Shown piece after piece: positions 45,196-56,599 of a stretch of 64,000 nucleotides of DNA. The stretch is from Tenodera sinensis (taxonomy: Eukaryota; Arthropoda; Insecta; Mantodea; Mantidae). The stretch spans positions 166,456,694-166,520,693 of the forward strand of contig CM060962.1 of assembly GCA_030765045.1 (NCBI GenBank). The letters are read 5' to 3'. The translations under genes were made by a program, and so were the position numbers. Under the pieces are notes generated by a model. That model worked only from the letters and a program-made list of their open reading frames with translations. It searched no databases and was not told the origin of the DNA. The first letter of the stretch is position 1. Each line of letters starts with the position of its first letter.

Positions 45196-45275
45196 TGCAG
45201 GGGAGTCAAACCACATCTACACCACGTGGATTACATACAAATTAGGTGCTCATTTCAACTGAGCTACCTAGTAAC
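45196..45275 (-). mobile_element. tRNA-derived SINE or tRNA pseudogene
   Basis: Minus strand: tagctcagttg (A box, about 45267-45257) and ggtttgactccc (B box, about 45211-45200), at roughly normal tRNA spacing. Stems are poorly conserved and the sequence is AT-rich, so a functional tRNA is unlikely. Confidence 0.6.
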
Positions 45276-45551
45276 GTGAGAGGCAGACATTCTGTTTAAC
45301 ATGTAGTATTCGCTCATCCCAGTGAACATTTGCAATGGTGCAAATGTCAGCTGTCTAGCTACAAGTATATTAAAAGGTGATACTCTAACATCTATATTAG
45401 TACCTACTAATTTCATTCAGTGTGTAACCAAAGACATCCATGTTAAATACTTGGATAGGACCTAGCATAGGGGCTGATGTTTTCATGTTACAGTATAAAA
45501 TGAGAATTGCATAAAACTGGAAAATAAGGGGCAGCTGACTCACCTGGTATA

Positions 45552-46609
45552 TGAATTCCACATTTAAGCAAGTCTTTGGTGAGACTGATTTTCTATATGT
45601 TTTGACTAGTGTAATTTATAATGTAATTTGGTACAAACAATCCTCAGTCGTTTTAATACTTTGATGCATTGATTTAAGTTTCACACCCCAAAGTTGTTGA
45701 GTCAATATTTAAAAGTAGTGCCTTTTCCAAAATCTTAATTGTTTCATTGAATATATGCTTATGTACTGTTATGTACAAAGAAAGTACATATATTATCTCC
45801 TCTGTATGTTAAAAGGTTCCAGATTTTTGTAGTAGGATCTCATTTTAAGAATTAATTAATTTTTGATAGAGCCTTAAAATATTACAAATGCTTGTTGCAT
45901 ACAGATAGGAGGGAATATTGGTGCATTCATATTTTCAAGGTAAGATTGTTTGGGTATCAGGGTAGAGGTAACAAAACAATACATTCTAATTTGAAGGTCT
46001 AATACATTTTTTCCTTTGGTTAAGGGTTTAGAACGAAAAATTAGAGTTTGATGTTTGAACAATACTTATGGGCCAAGGTGATATTTAAATGCCATTGTAA
46101 ATTCATTGCCAGATCATAAAATGTGAATCAGAATTTCAATACAGTGGTAAGTTTTGCAGGAAAGTGATGAAGGAACTGATTTATTCTCCAAAACGCATTG
46201 CAATATTTATTGATGAACATACAGAAGTATCCAGAAAGTTGCCCATGAATGGAGTTCAAACAAGAACTTTGTACTCTCCCCTGTAAATCCTTAATTAGAG
46301 AAAAAGAATTATTAGAATTATATAGGTGCAAAATCATTGTACCAATACTTCTTCCATGCTGTTATGTATCTATTAAGAATAATTATTATGTGATAAAAAA
46401 TAAAGGCATTTCAAATCTTTAAGGGCACAATTAATCAAAGAATAGAAAAATTAATGAGAAAATAAGTGAAACAGGAATTAAATGAACTCTGGAGTTGCAT
46501 AATTTGAACAGATTGCACCTTTTTGAATTCTTGAACTTTAAATGAATACATTTCTTGGTATTACTGTATATATCTAAGTGCTTAAAATTCCTGAATTTTT
46601 GTTCAATAG
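45552..46609. other. Unassigned intronic sequence before the second exon
   Basis: Nothing recognised. Confidence 0.4.
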
Positions 46610-46765
46610 ATATGCTCCATTACCTGGAATATCTAAACAGCAAATATCCTAACCTGATAGAAGTGCTTACAATTGGCAAGTCAAGCCTTGGATTACCAAT
46701 TAAGGTTGCCAAAGTATCCACTGGACCAAGTAGTGAAACTAAACCAGCTGTATGGATTGATGGTG
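46610..46765 (+). CDS. M14 zinc carboxypeptidase, internal exon (start of catalytic domain)
   Basis: 156 nt between acceptor ttcaatag and donor gtaagt. The first two bases complete an Asp codon with the last base of the previous exon, giving RYSDMLHYLEYLNSKYPNL across the junction. The exon continues with LTIGKSSLGLPIKVAKVST and PAVWIDGG, the strand leading to the zinc site in M14A enzymes. It ends in phase 1. The reading frame is intact with no stops, in contrast to the transposon debris around it, so it is very likely under selection. Confidence 0.9.
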
Positions 46766-47280
46766 GTAAGTACTTTCATTATCTTGACAGTCAACTCTTT
46801 AGCTACATGTGAGAAAAATATTGAAACATATTTTTATATTGTAAGCCTGTATAGAAATTCATGAAACTACTAACAAAAAATTACGCTCAAACTAAGTTTC
46901 ACCCTTATTTAAGGAAGCTAGGTTGCTACAGGACTACTTCAAGTGCTGAGAATGCATAGAAACCTTTAAGCTCCTGTCATTTTCAAACTACTACAGAGAA
47001 TTACATGAAACTTTGCCACAGCATAAAGCTAACTAAAGATATTGTAATAAATGAAAAAGCCAGTTGCTGACAAACACACTTTATTTAACACTTAGGCTCT
47101 CACAAATGTTACACTTGAGACACTGTTGCGTGCACTCAGATCAAAACACAACTAATCCATCGAATTGAATCACAACAGAACTGGTGAGTCACAACTTACA
47201 GCTTAACTGCACTCAGCACTGTCCACTGCACCCAACTGAACACACTCTATCAACTGCCTACAGAAAAACTGTTCTGGTAC
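46766..47280. other. Unassigned intronic sequence after the second exon
   Basis: Nothing recognised; 47090-47280 may belong to the same element as the hairpin that follows. Confidence 0.35.
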
Positions 47281-47662
47281 AGCCATGGAAAAAATGATTG
47301 AGTGCATTAGGAGAGTAGAATATTTCGAAGTCCCACATCGTGTTGCAGCGCAGTTTACACAAGTCAATATTTCCAACATGTAGCCTAAGTTTATTGATAG
47401 TCTGTTCCATATGTTACCGTCTGTCAGACATACAAATAGGCTGTGTCTTGAATCACCACTCACATTTGTATTTGTTCCTGATAAAGAAAGGCGTAGTATA
47501 GCAAACTGCCTATTTGTGTGTCCAACAGACAATAACATGTGGAATAGACTATCAATAAACTCAGGCTGCATGTTGCAAATATCAACTTGGGTAGATTGCG
47601 CTGCAAGATGACGTGGGAAATATTCTTCTCTCTTAATGCGCTCAATCATTTTTTCCATGGCT
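47281..47662. repeat. Long inverted repeat (hairpin), ~165-bp arms
   Basis: Arms at 47281-47446 and 47501-47662 are complementary at roughly 85%, with one 6-base gap, around a ~54-bp loop. Both arms read as the same short protein-like sequence (EKMIE.I....YF...AAQ.TQV, FIDSLFHML) in opposite directions, so the minus-strand frame 47658-47203 is open through the whole structure. It could be a fold-back transposon fragment or a hairpin-RNA source. Confidence 0.85.
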
Positions 47663-47804
47663 GCATCAGCACCTTATGTAAAGCCTGGACACAAAACAAA
47701 TTTGTGGAAAAGGAACTCATTCAAAACAGCTCAAATGAATGTTCTGGAGCAAGGCTATTGTTCCGTGGGAGATTGGCCATTAGCTGCACTTAACTTAACT
47801 ACAT

Positions 47805-48542
47805 AAATGTAAGACTTGAAAGTACTAAAGTAGAACAGGTATCTAATCAAAAGTTTTTAGGAATATATCTTGACGAACACTTAACATATGAAATGCAAGT
47901 AAATGAAGTAAGTAAGAAAATCACAAAAAACATATACCTACTAAAATACTTTGCAAAATACCTTAATGTAGAAGAGCTTAAAGCTATATATTATGGCATA
48001 ATATATGTGCACTTGGAATATGGTATTGAAATTTGGGGAGGGTGTGGGTTAACAAAATTAAACAGGATACTATTGCTACAGAAGAGATGCATATGTCATA
48101 TTTTTCAACTAAAGGCTACAGACATGTGTAAGCTACTCTTTAAAAAGAATAAAATATTGACAATAGTTGCTGTTTATGTATACAAAGTAATTATACTGAT
48201 TCAAAACAAATCACCCACTAAAAACACAGATATCCATACATATAACACCAGAGGGAATGAAAATTACCATAGAATGCACTTAAATAAGGCTTCAACCAAA
48301 AACGATCCGATTGTAATGGGAATGATATTATATAATGCCCTACCAAGAACTATAAAAGAGCACTCAAGAAAAAACTCCTTTGCTGTTAATGTATTTTTGC
48401 ATATTCAATATTCCATGTTTGTATTCCATAAGTCTAATTATGTGCCATGATGTATTTTTTATTCATGTATTAGCATTTGACAATGCTCCATGCTTGTATT
48501 ACAAGTTTTATGAGCAATAAATTTGAATTTGAATTTGAATTA
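47805..48542 (+). pseudogene. LINE-D: 3' end of a CR1/L2/Rex-like LINE, 5'-truncated
   Basis: Plus strand. Opens in the last RT block (KFLGIYLDEHLTYE), then SKKITKNIYLLKYFAKYLNV and ELKAIYYGIIYVHLEYGIEI-WGG. It continues RILLLQKRCICHIFQLKATD, then DIHTYNTRGN, and ends NALPRTIKEHS plus a short tail, stop at about 48449. A short UTR ends in (TTTGAA)n at 48524-48540, a typical tail. The last 185 codons are open, so it is fairly young, but the start is missing. Confidence 0.88.
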
Positions 48543-49015
48543 AGATCAGATAGTCAGGCAGCAGGGGCTTATATTGTGGGTTATCAAAGCTATCACTCAA
48601 GCCCATATCTAAAGTAAACTGGAAAGTAATAGGTAATATTAATAGTAATTGCAATATTAGGCAGTTTTCCTCACAAAGAATTAGTGCGTAGGATGGAATA
48701 TCGCTCGTTCTCTACCATTGAACAGAGGGCTTCGGATGCTTGCTACCACAGCCTTCACTATGATGCAGGAAGAGAGCGGTGAGGTGGCAAATTGCAGGAA
48801 TAAGCACACCAAGGCTTTGGAATCCCATGTCACTATACTTACATGAGTGTCTCCGAAACGTGTGTATGAACATGATTGGCTGCATAGCACTGACATGTGG
48901 AGTTAAAAGCAAGAAAGAATCTGTTTTTTAATTGTGCGATTGTTATGGTCCTCAACAGCTGTATTCATATTATTTGTTTCATAGTGTACAGTGTACCAAG
49001 ACAGTTGCTAGTGCT
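48543..49015. other. Unassigned intronic sequence
   Basis: Nothing recognised. Confidence 0.4.
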
Positions 49016-49027
49016 AATGCTTTGAAA

Positions 49028-49640
49028 TGGATGAACATTGTGTAGTAAAAGAATTAGTGAAACGACCATACTCACAGTGGAAATACCAGGATAAATTAGT
49101 GATAGTAAAACAGGGAAGGCCTACTCCAGCTCTTCTGCACTTGCAGTGTGAGCAGAGGCAAAAGAGATAAGAATACTTACAAAAGCTACTTTAATATAGA
49201 TTATGATAAGTATGTGTGACTGACCGACTCATGCAAATTAAGTAAACTTTATTACTGGCCATGCTTGTTGTTTGCAACTGAGAAAACACCCTAGAATATG
49301 ATAAGTTTCACAAATTTAGCATATTTAATCTCAGCTTTGGATAAATGTAAGAGATCAACAATTCATAAAATCGTTTACAGCTTTAAAAACTTTTGACACT
49401 CAATGGACAGACCATTCATTGAACTATCAGAAAAAAATTTTTGACTGTTTGCATAATGAAAAGATTAAAGAAAATAGAAATGTATTGAATAGATTGATTG
49501 ATGCAGTACTTATACTTTCCCAATCTGTGAATTTTATTAAGGAAACCAGAAAATTCTTTGTTTCTCTTAATGGTTTACCTGCTTTTTTCTCACATTCCAC
49601 TTCACATACATTTCAAATTACAAGTTGTATAGGTACCTGA
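49028..49640 (+). pseudogene. hAT-like (ZMYM/DUF4371-type) transposase N-terminal fragment
   Basis: Plus strand. VKELVKRPYSQWKYQDKLVI and KQGRPTPA (about 49048-49135) match the start of ZMYM-like hAT proteins. About 300 bp on, HSLNYQKKIFDCLHNEKIKE and NRNVLNRLIDAVLILSQSVN (about 49400-49540) match the next conserved block. Stops and gaps in between. Confidence 0.6.
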
Positions 49641-51000
49641 AGAGAGCAATTTATTATCTTTCCATGTAGTGTAGTACAAATTATAATGTATACTGTATTC
49701 ATACTATATTTTATCTATCTTTAACCTATATAGTAAGGTAATGCTAATAAAAGTCATGTATATTTAAGCTAAATGAAGCTAAACGTGAAAATGAAGGAAA
49801 AATGAAGTTTAAAAAAATAAATATGAGCATATAAGCACAAAAATGGGTATACTGGGCCCTGCACGAACAACAGTATTCTACCAGGGCACGTGCCTAACGA
49901 AAGGTTAATCAACAACCTCTTATTGTCCGGATCTGATAGGCCTAGATATCAAACAATAAATGAGTGAAGTAAATAAATGATAAAATGAAATAGGGCCCTA
50001 AAGCATTGAAGCAATCCAGTATTAATTCTTAGAAACTGAGGGAAAATCTAAATGAAAAGTTCAGTAAAGGCAGCTTAAACCTCTTAAACCTAATCTAACA
50101 GCATGAGAGGCAAGTACATTAGCATCAGGTGGTTAAAATAAAGATTATTGTATATTACACAGTTGCACAATGAAAGGGAGTTTTGGAGTTTTATGCCCCT
50201 AGAACTCTACAGAGAATAATAAAAGATTCATAACATATTACCTCAAATACATGAATGAAAATGTGACTGAACAGCCAATCGAACTCTTTTTGACAAAGTA
50301 TATAAAAGTTTGGCAAGTAGTGATTTTCTTCTGTTTCTATGATATAATCCTCTGCTCACGCAAAATGTGCTAGAAAAGAGAATAACTGCTGTTGCCAGTA
50401 TGCAAGTTTGTAATGTATCTGAAGAAGAATAGGTTTATCAGTTGCCAGCATTGCCAGTTTGTGGGCGATTATCTGAAGTTTGGGTCATTTGAAGTACTGT
50501 TTCTGTTATGGAGGGTAACATAAAAAGGGAACAATTTGGGTTATTATTATGAAACAAGCTTAATTAACAAATATTATTTTGTCATTATTTCATTTAAAAT
50601 ACGTTCTGAACCCTTTTAAAATCTCAATTGTTGCATGTACAGATGCCTCTAACTAGGAAGCTGCCAGAGAGCGATGGTAGGGTATCCTTGGAGGGGCCCA
50701 CCCCACTAGGCCTCACTATGTGTATACTCACATCAACTTAGTTTCACTTCCAGACATTGTATCCAACTCTAATGTCACTATAATACAAACAAGGATAATT
50801 TAAATAAGACACAATAACTGAATAAAAGATTTAATATTTAGTTTTGATGAACTATGCATGTACTAAATAAAATTTCTTTTTACCTTTATCTAATACATTT
50901 GTTCTGACTTTTCACAGGACATAGAAAACAAAACTCAGTCCATTGGAATGCATTCAACTCCCGAGATATTTCCATCTGATTCACCATTATTGTCCAGCTC
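49641..51000. other. Unassigned intronic sequence, about 1.4 kb
   Basis: Nothing recognised. Confidence 0.4.
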
Positions 51001-51009
51001 ATCCTCTGA

Positions 51010-51243
51010 CCCCCTTCTCCTCCTCCTCCTCTTCTTCTTCTTCTTCTTCCTCTTCCTCTTCCTGTTCCTGTTCCTCTTCCTCCTCCTCCTCTTCTTCTTC
51101 CTCTTCCTCTTCCTGTTCCTGTTCCTCTTCCTCCTCCTCCTCCTCTTCTTCTTCTTCTTCTTCTTCTTCTTCTTCTTCTTCTTCTTCTTCTTCTTCTTCT
51201 TCTTCTTCTTCTTCTTCTTCTTCTTCTTCTTCTTCTTCTTCTT
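51010..51243 (+). repeat. (CTT/CCT)n polypyrimidine tract, about 234 bp
   Basis: Imperfect CTT/CCT with a duplicated ttcctgttcctgttcctctt block, then about 34 pure TTC units. Pure pyrimidine on + for most of its length, so triplex-prone. The poly-Ser/Leu/Glu open frames are artefacts. Confidence 0.97.
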
Positions 51244-52103
51244 TATGCCTACATGCCCACTCTCTGCATGTAATTGGATAATTAACATTTTGATAGCTAA
51301 TTCTGCTTAACATATTTCCTAAAAATATTGTGTTTCATAGAATAGGACCTTTTCATACTTTTTATTCCAAGATCATTTTGTTATTTCATTAATTTCTCTG
51401 CTGCCAGTTCTATAACGTTCTCCATTTTAAATGTTGTAGTGTTTGCCACCACCGAGTATTTTACTTTGGTGCAAATGAGTTCTAAAGGATGTAGTTCTGG
51501 ATGATATGGTGGCAGCCATAGAACTGTGTGACCATGTTGTTAAAGCTAGGAGTCTATCACTATTTTTTGTGAGTTGACCTGTTTAACCTTACTGGCTCAA
51601 GGAGTTCAACTTTAAGCATACTATCAGCAAATGAAATATTATGTCCCCTTAGCCATTTATGACAGATTTTCTGGAGCTAGTGGTTGGACATTTGTTTATT
51701 TGCACTTTATGATAGGGAGCATTATTATCAAAGGCATTTTTTTTCAGGAGATTGAGTATTAAGTTTTCTTGTAGTCACTTCATATAATTTTTGGAATTCA
51801 TTTCATTGTGATAATCTCCTGTCAATTGAGTGAATTTCCACATTGTCAAGCAGTTATTAGTATAACCCATCTCCCCTTCTGCATGAATTGTAATTAGGAC
51901 TCGGAAGTTCATGCCCTAAAAAGCACTGAAGTATGCATGCATATATGCTCTTAAAAACTTGAAAATATGCCAAGAAATATGCACTATTTAATTAAAACAA
52001 TGTCCCTTTGCAGTAGACAAGACGAGTTAGTATTAATAATAAATAAGGTTACCTGATTCCTTAGAGGTTGAGGCTGAATTGGTCATGCTGCTAGTATTAA
52101 CTG

Positions 52104-53569
52104 CTAAATTGCAGTTCGCAACGAATATTTTGCACAAATTTCCAACTTTAACCATCGTCTATTGTCTCGTAAAACACTTTTGTAACGTGAAAAACTTCTC
52201 TCCACATCACAAGATGTTATTGGGGTATATTTAAATGATTAATTGCTTCACAGAGAGAGTCAAGTCTTTTGATGTGTCAGATGGTTTTCCTTTGAGGATG
52301 TCTCGAATATCGCACATAGGTTTATAACCAGAATTTTTTGAAATTACATAATTCATTTTCTCTTTCACTTTATGTCCTATGCTACCAAGAACCCAACTTA
52401 GATCACATATTGTTTTTTTCAAAGACAGTAAGTTTTCATGCAAAGGAGATCCTACAGCTTCCATTATGGTTGTTGGTAAGAAAGAAAAATGGGCAGATAT
52501 GAAACTAAGATCCTCTTTTAACCCAGTGCCTGACAGAATATTTTGCGACGTTTCTATTGATAAAGCATCAAAGCAATGAATTAACAACCTCTTTGACTAT
52601 TTCTGTGTGCTCAGCATAATGTAAAACTGCATCGACCCATGTCTCCCATAGAGTTAACACTGGTGCAGGAGGAAGTTGGATATTAGGTGCTGTTGATCTA
52701 AACAACTTAACTCTTTTAGGAGATTTAACAAAAATTCTCTTTGTACTGCACACAAATCTATCTAGCAATGGGAAAGAATCATGTCTTGTCTCAGAAATGT
52801 GATGAAGAGCGTGTGCCAAACAAGTTATATGAATTAAGTTAGGAAAAATACCATTCAGAGTTTATCCTGATTTTACCATATAAGGACCTGCAACAGTAAC
52901 AAATAAAAGTAACCAGTTGTATGTGATTCCACATGGCCATAGTAATTTTAAAGAGTCCACCCCAAACTGGGTCACAGTTATATTGCCAGTGGCCGACAAT
53001 TAAAACACATTAAGAAAATAAGGTGTAGTCTTTTGTTTATTATTTAAAACACCCATGATTATATTAGCAATAGAACGACGCTCAGAATCAGGGGTATCAT
53101 CAACAGACAACCACACAAACTGGTCCACTAATTCATTTTGTATATTTGACAATACGTTATTGTAACAATGCCCTATATAAGTCTTAAGCAATGTACTTTC
53201 TTCAGGCACATGTTGTTGAGTGTACTTGACAAGAAAGTTTTTAAATATCGGATTATTAATTTTGAACAAGAGAAAAGTAAGCAGTTAAAAATGTTTGGCA
53301 CAAGTCATAGGAAAATTCAGTAACCCACTTCCTAAACACTCTACTAGGTGTTTTTGAACAGGTTATTTGTTTGCGAGTTTTCTGATTAAATTCTCCTTAA
53401 GTTTTGCTGTGTTTATATCCTGAACTATTTGAAATCTTTTCTCACTCCCTGCATTTTTCTCACATGCTCCACAAAACAGTAGCCTATTATCTGTAGATAT
53501 TAAATCACCCAAAAACTGTTTCTGTAAGTTAATTAATCTAACTTTTGAAGTTGGTTCTATTTTCGGCAT
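52104..53569 (-). pseudogene. hAT-family transposase pseudogene, nearly full span
   Basis: Minus strand in four frames. 53569-53363: LLFCGACEKNA...RFQIVQDINTAKLKEN, a BED-like finger. 53269-53000: INNPIFKNFLVKYTQQHVPE and YNNVLSNIQNEL...FVWLSVDDTPD, the first catalytic Asp block. 52819-52568: MAHALHHISE...FVKSPKRVKLFR and LPPAPVLTLWETWVDAVLHY. 52587-52231 leads to CDIRDILKGK. 52220-52104: YTPITSCDVERSFSRYK and VLRDNRR, the dimerisation block, then a stop. This matches a common insect hAT family. The region between 53000 and 52820, including a further conserved block, is damaged. Confidence 0.85.
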
Positions 53570-53847
53570 TTGAAGAGCTTTTTAACATTTTATATGGCTA
53601 ATTTAATTTGGTGGGAACCAGTTCACAACACTGATACATTCGAAGGCCATGACACAGCTACTGTTGGGCAGGCAAGCATTGCCATAATCAGGCTGCTCAA
53701 AACGTTGACCTGCACTTTATCTTTGTTAATATAAACCTCTCAAATAATGCATTGATTATTCTCTACACACATACATACAATGAAAGGATGGAAACAGGGG
53801 TTTCACTGCATGACAACATGGCTCAGCATCAGTTCTCACCACCTCGC

Positions 53848-54074
53848 GAGTTGCATCATCATGTGTAATACTGCCAATATGAAAAATATCATACAGATGG
53901 AAAAAATAATAAAAAAAAGCATAAAAATCATTAAAATGTGCAATATAGGGGCTATAATATTGAAATCTCCATGAGTCACATCATCATGTGCAATACTACC
54001 AATATGAAAAGTATTATCCAGATGGAAAAAAATAATAAAAAAACCATAAAAATCATTAAAATATGCAATATAGA
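53848..54074. repeat. ~125-bp tandem duplication in hAT subterminal region
   Basis: Units start at 53848 and 53973 (gagt(t/c)(g/a)catcatcatgtg). The second is slightly shorter. About 90% identical. Confidence 0.8.
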
Positions 54075-54239
54075 CTTGCAATTATCAAAATCAAGAAAAT
54101 ATGCAGTTATATGCACCATAAAATCATGTCCAAATAGCTGAAAATTCCATAATTCATGCACATAATGTAAAAGCATACAGTATTAACCCCTATGAAGAAA
54201 CATGCAAATGCATGAACTTCCTAGCCCTAATTATATGGC

Positions 54240-54760
54240 TTCCTCCTTTAGAAGTAGGCATCAACATACCTTCATTTGATCCACCTGTCCTTGTGACATG
54301 GAAAGAATGAATGTAAGTTTTGTTGATGTAAACCACGGGTCATCCTTGAGATCTGTAGTTTGCTATACTTCTCAGATATTTATATTGCTGAGAGGTTATA
54401 TGCTGCATTTTAACAAGAATGCTGTTTCTAGTTTTCTTTCACTTGTAGCCCAGCTCTCAGACTTGTTTTATTGCCCTCGAACTTAGAAGCTTTTAATAGC
54501 CTGGCATGCAGTTTTGGTATCACTGGAAGACATTTTTCCATTAGGCAGAAATTGTTTATCACTGTTCTTATTACCTCTTTATCAAAATCATTGATACCCA
54601 TTTTGTTTTTCCCTTATCTTATTTTAATGGGAATTTCAAACAATGGTTCACCAGCAACTTTGTTTCTCTTTGCCTCAAGAGGTATCCATGTTAATGCAAT
54701 TTTAGGAACTCCTGCTGCAGACACTCATTCTCTTACTTTTTAATACTTATAATAAATATC
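54240..54760 (-). pseudogene. Tc1/IS630-like DDE transposase fragment
   Basis: Minus strand. INDFDKEVIRTVINNF and LPVIPKLHARLLKASKFEG (about 54600-54490) resemble the N-terminal helix-turn-helix part of an insect DDE element. About 160 bp further, one frame reads PVVYINKTYIHSFHVT, matching the block that normally reads Y-x-D-E-T-Y-I-H; the catalytic Asp is Asn here. Heavily broken. The family name is from memory of the motif. Confidence 0.5.
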
Positions 54761-55570
54761 CCAGCTTTATTTTCTTTTTCCATAAATTCTATAGTTTATA
54801 AGCTTGCAAGTTTGGCTGTGCAGAACTTTGTGCCATAATTTGCTCATCTTAGCACAAACACAAACAGCTAGGTATGGAGAATTGTACTTGCACCACTACC
54901 TAACCTAACACAGCAGATATTTTTGGAAAGGACATAGGCCCTTTGGTCAGGTAGCAGTGGGTAGGAGTAGGGAACTCTGGCTCTGTGTGCTTGTGGGAGA
55001 CAGACAACTTCCTAGTTTGAGTCATCTGTAGGGAAGAGCATTGCCGCTGGGCATTTAATAAACTTGTACAACAAAAGGGAATCACACACCGATTGAATGT
55101 TTAACTCATATGGCTAAAATCGGCATAAGTTTTGTGGTCTCTAATGCTACCCATGTAGTCTATGACTTTTGGGGGTAACCTTATTCTACCACAATGATTG
55201 GACTCCTATCTGAGGAAGAAGTCCGTGATGATGAGGATGGAAGTGGAATGAAAGGACCTACAGCTTTTACCATGGACTCCGAACCATGTTGGACCTTGGG
55301 GATACTTTACAAAAGCTAGTCAGAGGTGAAGGCTTGAATAGGGCTGACTTAGCCCTGTGGCAGACGCATGCCGCAAATTTGATTGTCTTTCAATAATTAA
55401 GTTAACATGCCAAGTACACCACAATTGTGCTAGATATGCTTTGATAGGTTATTCAGGCACCAAATATTATTATTGTCACATTATTATGCCCCTCATAACA
55501 GCTGTGACTGATGTGTAAAGTGGACAACTGCACTGAGAGAGTACTCCATACCACATGCACCCGGTCATGT
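54761..55570. other. Unassigned intronic sequence
   Basis: Nothing recognised. Confidence 0.4.
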
Positions 55571-55689
55571 AAGTAAATGTACCTAATCATTACTGGATGT
55601 TTTATATATCAGAAACTTTATTTGGAAAAAACACTTTGTGTGAGTGATTACTTTGGCATTAAAATTTCCCTAATTGTCTTCCAGATTCA

Positions 55690-56560
55690 CACAAAAAAAG
55701 GGATTGACGCCCGAGAAGTGAGCATCTTCTGGAATCATGTGACAGAGGATTATGGTGATTTCTTTGACAGTGATGACGAAGCACAAATAATTGAGATAAT
55801 TCCAGTAAATCTGGACAATCATGTGAAAAAAATATTAATTGATGACTGCCATTCTTACATTGGTATGGACCAAGAAACTTTATGGATGCATCATTCATTA
55901 GCATTCCCAGGGAAAACAAACCACAATGATGTAGTCAAGGTTCTGCCTGTGCTGAAATGGAACACTGGAGAAACTAAAACTGAAATTGAAGGTTTTATCA
56001 AATTTTTGATCCTGAGATAACCGATTCTCCTTTTGCAAACATGAACAGATACACAAATAACAAGAGATAATTTTTTAATTGGATAGAGATTGCAGAAATA
56101 CTCCTGCTTCTGAAATGATGGCTCGATTAGGAGTGCTGTTTCTCATTACTTACTAAAAGAAGGACGCACAAAGTTATTAGAGATGTAGGTATCAAATGGA
56201 ACAGGAATAACTGTTCTAAGGGCAGCATTTAGCTACAAGTACTTTCTGTTCTTGCTCCAGTCACTAAAGTTTGATTATACTTGCAATTGATAAGCTTGTC
56301 ACATCCATGATCTCCACTATGCATTTTTTAACAACTGCAGAGGCAACTTACAGTTCAGGGGAATTCACAACCATATACAAAATGCTTGTTACATTTCATG
56401 GACGTTGTGATTTTGTTCAATGCATGCCCAATAAGCCTGCCAGGCTTAAATAAATGTCATGCATTTTCATTTATTATTTATGACTTCAATATTAATTCTA
56501 CCATAGAACAAGAAAATTTGCCTGTGAAATGGTATTTAAAGTTAGGTGGCACTGCATGCC
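55690..56560 (+). pseudogene. piggyBac-like transposase fragment
   Basis: Plus strand. 55800-56020: IGMDQETLWMHHSLAFPGKT and DVVKVLPVLKWNTGETKTEI, the N-terminal block that precedes the catalytic domain in piggyBac-like transposases. About 56080-56160 has MMARLGVLFLITY. At 56355-56450 is GEFTTIYKMLVTFHGRCDFV followed by QCMPNKPARLK, a strongly conserved block around the second catalytic region. The first catalytic Asp region and the C-terminal Cys-rich finger were not found. Stops and deletions make it inactive. TTAA flanks could not be assigned. Confidence 0.8.
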
Positions 56561-56599
56561 ACATGTGCCCGCTGATGTAACTATCTTCAGTGCACCTGC

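Larger units (their letters stand above)
41193..45551. mobile_element. Terminal-inverted-repeat element containing LTR copy 2
   Basis: Left end (41193) tataccgggtgagtcagc and right-end complement (45551) tataccaggtgagtcagc. Similarity continues through ccccttatttt and again at ccagttttatgc about 60-75 bp inward. Without LTR element 2 it would be about 1.7 kb. It also contains a SINE-B piece and a tRNA-like SINE. No transposase was recognised. The TA at each edge may be the target duplication. Superfamily unknown. Confidence 0.65.
51895..54229 (-). mobile_element. hAT element with nearly full-span transposase pseudogene
   Basis: About 2.3 kb. End repeats: taggactcggaagttcatgc at 51895 and complement tagggctaggaagttcatgc at 54229, 18/20 identical. 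Both flanks continue AAT, and no convincing 8-bp duplication was found. The transposase is on the minus strand, and a ~125-bp tandem duplication lies near the right end. Several atatgca motifs lie near both ends. Confidence 0.78.

Noticed and set aside
45196..45275. Functional tRNA gene on the minus strand
   Set aside because: Boxes are recognisable, but acceptor and anticodon stems do not pair well.
50935..51313. Poly-Glu, poly-Lys, poly-Ser and poly-Leu frames
   Set aside because: Artefacts of the CTT/CCT tract.
51887..54237. 8-bp target duplication attgtaat / attatatg around the 51.9-kb hAT
   Set aside because: Only about 5 of 8 bases agree, not better than chance in AT-rich DNA.
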